Origin: Candidatus Latescibacterota bacterium
GTDB lineage: Bacteria; Latescibacterota; UBA2968; UBA8231
Assembly (NCBI GenBank): GCA_003529325.1
Contig: DPVW01000347.1
Span: forward strand, 1-5,827
Length of the DNA stretch: 5,827 nucleotides
Reading direction: 5' to 3'
Each line of letters opens with the position of its first letter. Within the stretch, counting starts at the first letter, position 1. Shown piece by piece: positions 1 through 5,675 of the stretch. The translations under genes were made by a program, and so were the position numbers. The notes under the pieces are model-generated. The model made no database searches. It saw nothing but the letters and a program-made list of their open reading frames with translations, and was not told the origin of the DNA.

Positions 1-1367
1 TCTACCCCCTGGTGCAGGTGCCCATGGCCCTTGTCAGCCAGGATGGGCGCATCGTGCCGCCGCTGCTGCGCAGTGGCATGCTCTGGGTGGGCTTCGGGTT
101 GGCTGTGGCCGTGGGCAGCATGAAGGGCTTGCACCACTACAACAACATTATACCCGACGTGGTCATGAACACCTCGATACCCATGTTTCGCAATACGGTA
201 CAGGTGCCGATCATGCTGAGCTTTGCCGCGGTGGGGCTCACGTGGTTTGTCAATCTGGAGATTGCCCTCGGCCTGTGGCTGTTTGCCCTGCTGGCTCTCG
301 TCGAAAAGGGAACGTTTGCCATCATCGGGGTGGGCAGCACGGAGATGATCAGCGTCTACGGCACGCCGGAGTCCCCTTTCCTCGCCCACCAGGGCATCGG
401 TGCCCTGCTCATCTTCGTCATCGCCGGACTCTGGGGGGCAAGACAGCATCTGCGCGAGGTGGTGCGTAAGGCGTGGTCGGGCCGCGGCATCGACGACAGC
501 GGCGAGATGATGTCCTATCGCGCGGCGTCGGTGACGCTCATCGTCGGAACGCTGGTCATGGTTGCCTGGCTCTGGCTGTCGGGTGTTCCGCTGCTGTTGG
601 CGATTCTGCTGCTGGCCGTGGCGATGGCGATTTTCCTCGCCCTGACTCGAATTGTTGTCGAAGGGGGGGTAGCGGCGGCTCGCAGCCCCATGATCGCTTC
701 TACCTTCATCGTGTCAGGTGTCGGCGCCCCCCTGGTGGGCACCGCGGGGCTTGTGGCGCTGGCCTTCACCTATGTGTGGCACGGCGATGTGCGCACCTTT
801 GTGATGGCCTCGTGCGCCAACGGTCTCAAGGTCATTGCCGGCGTGCGCCGCACACGGGCCATGCTATGGGCCATCGTGCTGGCCATCGCCGTGGCCGCCG
901 TGGGGTCGACGGTGACAATTCTGCACCTGGCCTACACCCATGGTGGCATCAATCTGCACACCTGGTTCTTCGGCGCCGGCGCCCGGACGCCCTTCGAGTT
1001 CGTTGCCACCAAGCTCAGCAACCAGCCCGGAGTACAGTGGGAAGGCTGGATGTTCAAGGGTATCGGTGCTGGCACGATGGCGCTGCTGATGTACCTGCGC
1101 CATCACTTTTTGTGGTGGCCGCTGCATCCCCTCGGGTTCACGATCTGTACGGTTTCCTTCATCGTTGCCCGTATCTGGTTCAGCTTCTTCATCGCCTGGC
1201 TGTTGAAGCTTGTCGTCCTCAAGTATGGGGGCCCATCGCTGTATCGACAGGTTACACCACTGTTCATGGGGCTGGTGCTGGGGCAGTTCTGCAACGCGGG
1301 CTTCTGGATTCTCATCGACACGGCTACCGGCACCGTCGGCAATGGCATCGGGGCGCTGTTCTGGTAA
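1..1367 (+). CDS. DUF6785/DUF6784-family polytopic membrane protein (C-terminal part, 5' end outside window)
   Basis: The frame is open from the left edge (first full codon at base 3) to a TAA at 1365-1367, giving 454 residues. There is no credible start, so the N-terminus lies outside; family members are roughly 600-650 residues, so perhaps 150-200 are missing. The protein is very hydrophobic, with about ten to twelve candidate membrane segments. Features I associate with the family are the YGTPESPFLAHQG loop (about 357-396), a TRIVVEGG motif near 644-670, the GGINLHTWFFGAG segment near 943-980, and a C-terminal block with FLWWPLHPLGF, then WFSFFIAWLLKLVVLKYGG, resembling DUF6784. It should sit in the inner membrane. 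No substrate or reaction is known to me; a transporter-like role is only inference from topology. It converges with the minus-strand relic that follows. No clear intrinsic terminator is visible after the stop. Confidence 0.82.
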   Translation, partial: YPLVQVPMALVSQDGRIVPPLLRSGMLWVGFGLAVAVGSMKGLHHYNNIIPDVVMNTSIPMFRNTVQVPIMLSFAAVGLTWFVNLEIALGLWLFALLALVEKGTFAIIGVGSTEMISVYGTPESPFLAHQGIGALLIFVIAGLWGARQHLREVVRKAWSGRGIDDSGEMMSYRAASVTLIVGTLVMVAWLWLSGVPLLLAILLLAVAMAIFLALTRIVVEGGVAAARSPMIASTFIVSGVGAPLVGTAGLVALAFTYVWHGDVRTFVMASCANGLKVIAGVRRTRAMLWAIVLAIAVAAVGSTVTILHLAYTHGGINLHTWFFGAGARTPFEFVATKLSNQPGVQWEGWMFKGIGAGTMALLMYLRHHFLWWPLHPLGFTICTVSFIVARIWFSFFIAWLLKLVVLKYGGPSLYRQVTPLFMGLVLGQFCNAGFWILIDTATGTVGNGIGALFW

Positions 1368-1403
1368 CCGACCGAAGAAACCCGTTGGCGCGCGGCGGCC
1401 CAC

Positions 1404-1445
1404 GCTGACGGTAATCCTCGGGCCCGTCAGGCCGCCGACGCCTCG
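1404..1445. repeat. Left copy of a two-block imperfect direct repeat flanking the defence-locus relic
   Basis: Two blocks recur in the same order and orientation at 2295-2345. Block 1 is GCTGACGGTAATCCTC (1404-1419) against GCTGACGGTAACCCTC (2295-2310). Block 2 is GCCGCCGACGCCTCG (1431-1445) against GCCGCCAACGCCTCG (2331-2345). The gap between blocks is 11 bases here and 20 in the right copy. One mismatch per block over 31 bases, in the same order, is hard to explain by chance in a window this small. Here the repeat spans the stop codon of the hsdR remnant. It may be a boundary duplication of the inserted locus or a trace of recombination. Confidence 0.5.
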
Positions 1446-1626
1446 TAGGTGAGACCGAAGACCGTATCCGTCATCCAGCGGCGGAAGGACTCATTGTCGA
1501 TGAATTGTTTGAAGAGTTCTGTGTCATCCTGTAGCACCGCCGTCATCACACGTGTCAGCGCCTTGTCGGAATTCTTTTTCGCGTTCTGATAGGCCGCCAT
1601 CGGCGGCGACACGCCGGGGGGAAGTC
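1427..1626 (-). pseudogene. 3' remnant of a type I restriction enzyme R subunit (hsdR-like C-terminus)
   Basis: The last ~60 codons read in one frame to a TGA at 1427-1429: MAAYQNAKKNSDKALTRVM, then a segment with DDTELFKQF, then NESFRRWMTDTVFGLTYEA. This resembles the extreme C-terminus of HsdR, the ATP-dependent translocase/nuclease subunit of type I restriction-modification, in the subgroup ending with a DDTELFKQF...FRRWLTDTVF...TY pattern. Upstream in the same frame LPPGVSPPM may also belong to it. From memory, relatives carry a stretch like QNARIEHD between NSDK and KAL; its absence here looks like a small in-frame deletion. More than 90 percent of the gene is missing, including all helicase and nuclease motifs, and there is no start signal. 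It abuts the macro-domain remnant directly on the same strand. The exact junction (about 1620-1628) is uncertain. Confidence 0.72.
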
Positions 1627-1899
1627 CTCGATCCGCAGCCGCACGTCAGACCAGTACAACCCGCCCAGCCCACTGCCAAGTGGTGGAATCGCAATCGACT
1701 TGATGCTCCGCGACCTATATCCTCCATTCGGCTCTTGCCACGCCAATGACGCTTGGTCGGGCAGTTGATGATGTACCGTGGGTTCATCAGTTGACAACTG
1801 AAGGGCAATGCCACGTCCCGTGGCACCGACTCGATTGACCGTGTTCACCAGGGCTTCGGCGTCTTCAGTGAGTATGTCGCCCGTCTTGAAATTGATCAT
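1627..1899 (-). pseudogene. darG: Broken macro-domain ADP-ribosylglycohydrolase, DarG antitoxin-like
   Basis: The ATG at 1899 opens MINFKTGDILTEDAEALVN followed by TVNRVGATGRGIALQ, a near-canonical DarG-type macro-domain start with a GGGAG ribosome binding site about nine bases upstream. After IALQ (about 1797) the homology jumps in sequence and frame to QLMNPRYIINCPTKRHW then RGKSRMEDI (about 1790-1716, frame shifted by one), then returns to the first frame as SIKSIAIPPLGSGLGGLYW and SDVRLRIE (about 1712-1627). Thus two internal stretches are gone: roughly 25-30 residues after the first ligand-binding loop, and about a dozen before the IPPLGSGLGG loop. The whole C-terminal part is also gone, replaced by hsdR sequence. 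In DarTG the macro protein removes ADP-ribose from DNA and neutralises DarT. This copy cannot make that enzyme. Confidence 0.88.
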
Positions 1900-1915
1900 T
1901 GGGGTCTCCCATCCC

Positions 1916-1960
1916 TCAATAGTACCAACCGGGTGCGTGGCCCTGCGCAGACCCCTCTCC
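1916..1960 (-). pseudogene. Possible last codons of a darT toxin gene
   Basis: A frame ending AQGHAPGWYY stops at TGA 1916-1918, 16 bases upstream of the macro-domain ATG. DarT (DUF4433) DNA ADP-ribosyltransferases commonly end in a WYY tripeptide and lie immediately 5' of darG, so position and ending both fit. The recognisable match is only three or four residues, so this call depends mainly on context. Everything upstream in this frame looks non-coding and runs into the hsdM fragment read in another frame. Confidence 0.3.
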
Positions 1961-1977
1961 GGAGTGGACAGCTGCGC

Positions 1978-2076
1978 TCACGGTGCATCCACACCGCGGA
2001 CGTAGAGATCTCGAAGGACATCCTCGGCGATGCCCCAGATGAGGTTGGCGATCCAGTTGAGTTGGGTCTGCTCCAT
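1978..2076 (-). pseudogene. hsdM: 5' remnant of a type I DNA methyltransferase M subunit (hsdM-like N-terminus)
   Basis: From the ATG at 2076 (complement of 2074-2076) a 32-codon frame reads MEQTQLNWIANLIWGIAED then VLRDLYVRG, followed by VDAP and TGA at 1978-1980. The first 28 residues are almost a signature of the N-terminal helical domain of one HsdM subgroup, where the sequence normally continues with KYRDVILPM. Homology stops abruptly after VRG, so a deletion endpoint lies near 1990-1995. All catalytic motifs of the N6-adenine methyltransferase (including NPPY/F) are missing. No convincing ribosome binding site precedes the ATG. It lies on the same strand as, and upstream of, the darG and hsdR remnants, matching the expected M-first operon order. 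Confidence 0.82.
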
Positions 2077-2311
2077 GAAGGAAGATCGTTGTTTCGGAGG
2101 AGCAGGTGATGCCAGTCTGAGCGGCAGGCTGAGGCGCACGGAGGAGTACAGGGCATCGGTGATCTGGCAAGGACAACGAGGATCTTGGTGTCCTTGGCAG
2201 CGAGGCTCAGGTACTATTGTGAAGGAGAACTGTGGAAGTGGTTGGCCCCGTCAACTCCGATCGTGTCTCTCAGCACGGGTGGACATGTGACGGTGCTGAC
2301 GGTAACCCTCC
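2077..2311. other. 235-base stretch with no recognisable gene
   Basis: I translated the minus strand across this stretch in all three frames, and the plus strand over its central and right parts, and found no family resemblance. The minus frames are broken by stops (for example at 2215-2217 and 2251-2253). It should contain whatever is left of the region upstream of hsdM plus the area downstream of the peptidase gene. I see no GC-rich hairpin followed by a T-run that would serve as a terminator for the peptidase gene. It includes part of the right-hand direct repeat (from 2295). Confidence 0.5.
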
Positions 2312-2345
2312 TCACACCGCCCCCGTTGATGCCGCCAACGCCTCG
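2295..2345. repeat. Right copy of the imperfect direct repeat, overlapping the 3' end of the peptidase gene
   Basis: This is the partner of the repeat at 1404-1445. Block 2 (2331-2345) encodes part of the EALAA tail of the peptidase on the minus strand, and block 1 (2295-2310) lies just past its TGA. The left copy has the same blocks, with nine fewer bases between them, around the hsdR stop codon. Repeats bracketing a foreign insert with one copy covering a gene's 3' end recall integration sites, but no integrase or tRNA gene is present here. Confidence 0.5.
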
Positions 2346-4111
2346 GCCTGGACCACGCGTTCGGCGATGAGATCACAACCGCCCTGCCAGAAGGCGTGGT
2401 CGGCGATATCGAAGCCCAATTCCCCCACCAACTCCGCTGGTGATCTCGATCCACCTGCGGACAACAACTTGAAATAGCGGTCGACGAAGCCGTCACCCTC
2501 CTGTTGATACCGGGCGTACAACGCCATCACGAGCAATTCCCCGAAGGCATAGGCGTAGACGTAGAATGGCACATCGACGATATGGGGAATGTAGAGCCAC
2601 CAATCGGCGTGTTCGTCGCCCAATTTCAGACTGTCGCCGAACATGGCCTGCATGTTCTGCTGCCACAGTTCGCTGAGGCGCTCCGTCGTCAGTTCCCCCT
2701 CGTCCCGTCGGGCTCTGTGAGCCTGCTGCTCGAAGCGATACATCGAGACCTGCCGGAAGACGGTGGCGAAGGTATCCTCCACCTTGTTGCAGACGAGGGC
2801 GAGTTTCTCGCCGTCATCGGTCAATTCCCCCAGCAATCGATCGAAGACGAGCATTTCGCTGAAGGTTGATGCCGTTTCCGCCATGGGCAGCACGGGGTGG
2901 TAGTCGAGCAGGTGATTGTCAGCGGCCAATACATCATGGATGCCATGTCCCAGTTCGTGGGCCAGGGTCATCACGTCACGTGGTTTGCCGATGTAATTCA
3001 TGAACACGTAGGGATGGTGATCGGGGGTGATGGCGGCGCAGTAGGCGCCGCCTCGTTTGCCGGCGCCCACGGCGGCATCGATCCACTGGTTGACGAAAAA
3101 TCGCTCCGCTGTAGCCGCCAGCTCTGGGTGGAAGGCGCCAAAGGCATCGACAACGATCTGCCGCGCCTGTGGGAAGTCGATGGCGGATTCCTGGCCGCGC
3201 AACGGTGCGTAACGATCGTAGTGGAACAGATCGCCGATGCCGAGAATGCGACCCTTCAGCCGATAGTAGCGGGCGACGACATCGTAGTTGGCGGCGCAGA
3301 CATCGGACACGGTATCGACGATGGCGCCGTTAAGTTCGTTGGCCAGGTGCCGACTGTCCTCTGGTTGGCTGTAGCTGCGCAAGCGATCGAGGACGTGTTT
3401 TTCGTGCAACAGCGTGTTGTAGATGTAGGTGCACACGTGACGGTTGGCCTGCAGACCGGCCGATACCGAGGTGGCAGCCTTACGACGTAGATCACGATCG
3501 GCGTCGTAGAGTAGAACGAGGATCTCAGACTGATTCTTCTCCTGGGCCTGACCATCGATTTCGATGGTGAAGCGCGTGCGTGAGTTCACCTCCGTCGCCA
3601 GACGAGCGAAGGCGTGGCCACGGCTGTTGGAAGTTTCGACGAGAATGCGTTCTTCCGATTCGGTCAGGTTGTGTGCCGCCATCTCCCGTTCGTGATCGAG
3701 GTAGTGGCGATACGGGGCGAGGCACTGATCGGCCATGACCCCATCGTAGACGGCCGGTGAAATCTGGCCGATTTCGAGGTCGAAGAAGACCAGGTGGGTC
3801 GCCACCGAACTGCCGAACTCCCGCGTCTTCTGCAGCAGCGCACCGCGTGCGGCATCCGCCGTGTCTGTCGAGTAGTGCAACTGGGCGAAGGACTGGGGAC
3901 GGTATTCGTCGGCGAGCAATGCTTCATAGGCCTCAAGCGCCTGCAGCAGGTGGGCCGCCGTCAACTCATCACAGGCGATGGTGCCCTTGTAGCGACTTTC
4001 AAAGGCGCTGGCCTGTTGCCGGGAGGCGTCCATGTCGGAGTCAATTTTGGGATCGTCGACGGCGGCGTAGAGGTCGGTGAGGTCCCATGTAGGTAAGGCT
4101 TCAGTGGTCAC
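2312..4111 (-). CDS. pepF: M3 family oligoendopeptidase F-type zinc peptidase
   Basis: 599 residues, the usual size for the M3B subfamily. The zinc site is HELGH at residues 385-389 (two His ligands and catalytic Glu386), with the likely third ligand Glu412 in AETASTFSE. The upstream YVFMNYIGKPRDVMTLA (from about Y368) and the downstream PHIVDVPFYVYAYAFGE (509-525, with the conserved His510 and tyrosines) are typical substrate-cleft elements. The enzyme is expected to hydrolyse short peptides in the cytoplasm; no signal peptide or membrane segment is visible. I chose the GTG at 4111 because GGAG lies five bases upstream (4117-4120) and the protein then begins TTEALPTWDLTDLY, as family members do. 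The frame stays open ~91 codons further upstream, but that extension is arginine/proline-rich and overlaps other remnants. GTGA at 4108-4111 overlaps the stop of a short upstream frame, suggesting past or present translational coupling. The gene shows no frameshift. Confidence 0.94.
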   Translation of the reverse strand: MTTEALPTWDLTDLYAAVDDPKIDSDMDASRQQASAFESRYKGTIACDELTAAHLLQALEAYEALLADEYRPQSFAQLHYSTDTADAARGALLQKTREFGSSVATHLVFFDLEIGQISPAVYDGVMADQCLAPYRHYLDHEREMAAHNLTESEERILVETSNSRGHAFARLATEVNSRTRFTIEIDGQAQEKNQSEILVLLYDADRDLRRKAATSVSAGLQANRHVCTYIYNTLLHEKHVLDRLRSYSQPEDSRHLANELNGAIVDTVSDVCAANYDVVARYYRLKGRILGIGDLFHYDRYAPLRGQESAIDFPQARQIVVDAFGAFHPELAATAERFFVNQWIDAAVGAGKRGGAYCAAITPDHHPYVFMNYIGKPRDVMTLAHELGHGIHDVLAADNHLLDYHPVLPMAETASTFSEMLVFDRLLGELTDDGEKLALVCNKVEDTFATVFRQVSMYRFEQQAHRARRDEGELTTERLSELWQQNMQAMFGDSLKLGDEHADWWLYIPHIVDVPFYVYAYAFGELLVMALYARYQQEGDGFVDRYFKLLSAGGSRSPAELVGELGFDIADHAFWQGGCDLIAERVVQAEALAASTGAV

Positions 4112-4205
4112 GTCAGCTCCGTTAGAGTGTGTTGATGGATCTGGGTACCATAGTGCTCGAAATCTTCCAGTAGCAGAAACATGCCACCGCCGAGCAGACG
4201 ACCGC
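4108..4205 (-). pseudogene. C-terminal remnant of an unidentified gene overlapping the peptidase start
   Basis: On the minus strand a frame reads TGGRLLGGGMFLLLEDF then EHYGTQIHQHTLTELT and stops at TGA 4108-4110, overlapping the GTG of the peptidase by four bases (GTGA). This 4-base stop/start overlap is typical of coupled operon genes, and the last ~35 codons have plausible composition. Further upstream (beyond about 4205-4265) the same frame stays open but runs opposite the vapC-like remnant and no longer looks like protein. I therefore read it as the surviving tail of a gene cut when the toxin locus arrived. I do not recognise the family. It could instead be a chance open frame; the overlap is the main support. 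Confidence 0.35.
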
Positions 4206-4265
4206 CCGTGGCCGAGGTTTTGGCACGTACCGGGCGTATCGGCGTATGCAACGCGCCGAAGGTAG

Positions 4266-4615
4266 CTGGATGACGCACCCGGCCTGTCCGCTTTCGCCCG
4301 GGCGGTGATTGCATCTGGCAGCAATGTGGTTTTCATCAGCGCAGCGACGATCTGGGAGGTCTGCATGAAGCAGGCCATCGGCAAGCTGCAGGTATCTGAA
4401 GACTTTCAGACCGTCCTGGAGGAGCAAGGCTCGACTCTCTCGACATCACGGCAAGCCACGCGCATGCACTTGAAGAGCTGCCGTTGCATCACCGCGATCC
4501 CTTCGATCGCATGCTGATTGCACAAGCCCGTGTCGAAAAACTGAGGATCGTGACGAGAGACCGAAGCTTCTCTTCGTACGACGTCCCTCTCATCGAGGCC
4601 CGACCAGTTCAGTAA
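4266..4615 (+). pseudogene. vapC: vapC-like PIN-domain ribonuclease toxin, frameshifted and N-terminally truncated
   Basis: Homology begins at LDDAPGLSAFARAVIASGS (4266 onward) and continues NVVFISAATIWEVCMKQAIG, KLQVSEDFQTVLEEQG. It then shifts frame near 4431 and resumes as DSLDITASHAHALEELPLHH, RDPFDRMLIAQARVE, LRIVTRDRSFSSYDVPLIEA, ending at TAA 4613-4615. Restoring one base (GGCTCGAC to GGCTTCGAC) joins the halves as QGFDSLDIT, so this is a single-base deletion. The PIN acidic residues Glu (IWE), Asp (RDPFD) and Asp (TRD) remain. The N-terminal DTH-type strand with the first Asp is missing; a TAG at 4263-4265 sits where a Trp codon would be expected. VapC toxins cleave RNA and are held by a VapB antitoxin; no vapB is recognisable upstream. 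It converges with the Asp-box gene, leaving seven bases between stops. Confidence 0.88.
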
Positions 4616-4622
4616 ATCGCCG

Positions 4623-5567
4623 TTACAGGTCGCGTGCTGCAGCCAGTGCTGTGATCACGGCCGGCGCCTCCCACACCTTGCGCCACGTCTCTCCCCGATC
4701 CTCGGAGCGATAGAGACGTTCACCCTCGGCGGCCCAGGCGCGATCCGCCGCATCCTGTGAACCGAAGGCGACGCAGAAGGTGTCGATGTTGTCTTCGATG
4801 AAAGGTGGAAAGCCGGCATTGACGTGCCGCCAGCTGGCGCCACCGTCGGCGGATCGATAAAGCCGCCCCTCCCCCTCGTGGGGACCTCGACTGAGGCTGG
4901 CAAGCAGCAACTGCGGGTCCTCACCATGCACTGCCAGGGCGCGTCCGTAGCGGGCGCCGACGCCATTGACACAGTGGCGCCAATTGCTGCCGCGATCATC
5001 CGAGATGAACACGGCATCCGCCGTATTGGCGTAAAGCCGCTCCGGTGCCTTGGGGCAGGTGACGACCTGGTGAACGTCGCGGTGGATGGTGTCGTCCACA
5101 GGTTCCCACGTTTCACCCCGGTCCCCTGAGCGCGCGATGCTGCCCACGTGGATGTCGGCGTAGAGCCAGCCTCCTTCGGCATCGGTTAGAGAGCGCACCG
5201 TCGCCGGTCCCCCCCACGGGGTGTCCCAGGTATCCCGCCCCGCCACTTTGTCGAAACCTTCCAGCTTTTCGGCCAGCCCGTCGCCGGTGACCCGATAGAG
5301 ATGGGCGGGCACCGTGCCCACGAGCAGGACGAAGGGCTCCAATGACAGCAGACGAATACACTGCACATCGGCTTGCAGCTCGGTGGTCAGTCGCAGCGTG
5401 TCGATATCGGGGCGCAACAAGATGATGTCGCCACCAGGCAACCAGACGACGGTGAGATTTGTGGTCTCGTCGACGGCGGCCGGATTGGGTGCCTCGCGAA
5501 GTGGCACGGGTTCACCGGTTCCGGTATCATCGGCGAGGAACGTCTGGGCTTCGGTTGTGATCAGCAT
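4623..5567 (-). CDS. Asp-box (BNR) repeat beta-propeller-like protein
   Basis: 314 residues from ATG 5567 to TAA 4623-4625. Four Asp boxes of the S-x-D-x-G-x-x-W type are visible: SGDRGETW (147-154), SDDRGSNW (189-196), SADGGASW (239-246) and SEDRGETW (288-295), spaced 42, 50 and 49 residues apart, as expected for successive blades of a beta-propeller of the sialidase/VPS10/YVTN-like kind. The first ~140 residues are beta-rich without clear boxes and may form the remaining blades. None of the surrounding sequence shows a sialidase active site (no arginine triad or FRIP motif recognised), so I would not call it an enzyme. There is no signal peptide or membrane segment, so it is probably cytoplasmic. 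No Shine-Dalgarno sequence precedes the ATG; the upstream strand is C-rich. It is transcribed divergently from the PHP gene. Its function is unknown. Confidence 0.82.
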   Translation of the reverse strand: MLITTEAQTFLADDTGTGEPVPLREAPNPAAVDETTNLTVVWLPGGDIILLRPDIDTLRLTTELQADVQCIRLLSLEPFVLLVGTVPAHLYRVTGDGLAEKLEGFDKVAGRDTWDTPWGGPATVRSLTDAEGGWLYADIHVGSIARSGDRGETWEPVDDTIHRDVHQVVTCPKAPERLYANTADAVFISDDRGSNWRHCVNGVGARYGRALAVHGEDPQLLLASLSRGPHEGEGRLYRSADGGASWRHVNAGFPPFIEDNIDTFCVAFGSQDAADRAWAAEGERLYRSEDRGETWRKVWEAPAVITALAAARDL

Positions 5568-5615
5568 GAGTAGCGACGTAACGGGAGGGAGTGGATTTCG
5601 TCAAGATCAGACTTT

Positions 5616-5644
5616 CTAACACCCACAAGATGTTGTGGTATATT
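5616..5644 (+). promoter_or_regulatory. Candidate sigma-70-type promoter for the PHP/EndoQ-like gene
   Basis: CTAACA at 5616-5621 matches the -35 consensus at four of six bases, and TATATT at 5639-5644 matches -10 at five of six, with an exact 17-base spacer. Transcription would begin near 5651, about 24 bases before the ATG at 5675. The region is AT-richer than its surroundings, which supports a promoter, but this is a pattern match only. Confidence 0.4.
5623..5638. promoter_or_regulatory. Inverted repeat filling the promoter spacer, operator-like
   Basis: CCACAA-GATG-TTGTGG is a perfect 6+6 base inverted repeat with a 4-base centre. It lies almost exactly between the proposed -35 and -10 elements, where a bound repressor, or a regulator that twists the spacer, would act. 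Such a short palindrome can arise by chance; its placement is what makes it notable. Confidence 0.3.
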
Positions 5645-5669
5645 CAGCCCTGAGACGGACACATACCCC

Positions 5670-5675
5670 ATTATA
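5670..5675 (-). promoter_or_regulatory. Candidate -10 element for the Asp-box gene
   Basis: On the minus strand 5675-5670 reads TATAAT, a perfect -10 hexamer, overlapping the first base of the PHP start codon. Transcription would begin near 5662, about 95 bases before the ATG at 5567. The -35 region at the proper distance (about 5693-5699) is poor, so support is weak. Confidence 0.25.

Noticed and set aside
473..1408. 311-codon plus-strand frame overlapping the membrane protein gene
   Set aside because: It is rich in Arg, His, Gly and Cys, typical of an out-of-frame reading of GC-rich DNA, while the overlapping frame encodes conserved membrane-protein motifs.
1368..1426. Possible bidirectional terminator between the convergent membrane protein gene and hsdR remnant
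   Set aside because: The stretch is GC-rich and contains GGGCCC, but I see no stable stem followed by a T-run on either strand.
1919..2219. Ten-base inverted match GGTACTATTG (minus near 1919-1928, plus near 2210-2219)
   Set aside because: Matches of this length are expected many times by chance in a window this size, and the flanks do not extend the similarity.
2897..3490. Long plus-strand open frame of 197 codons inside the peptidase gene
   Set aside because: It lies wholly antisense to the intact M3 peptidase, its predicted protein matches no family I know, and the opposite strand carries the zinc site and conserved blocks.
4112..4384. Extension of the peptidase to a start about 91 codons upstream
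   Set aside because: The added residues are Arg/Pro/Ser-rich, unlike M3 N-termini, and lie antisense to the vapC-like remnant; the GTG at 4111 has a good ribosome binding site and gives a normal-length protein.
5591..5653. 20-codon leader-like frame starting GTG after a GGGAGGG run, ending just before the PHP gene
   Set aside because: The purine run is only two or three bases from the GTG, too close for normal initiation, and the peptide shows no regulatory codon run; it also overlaps the proposed promoter.
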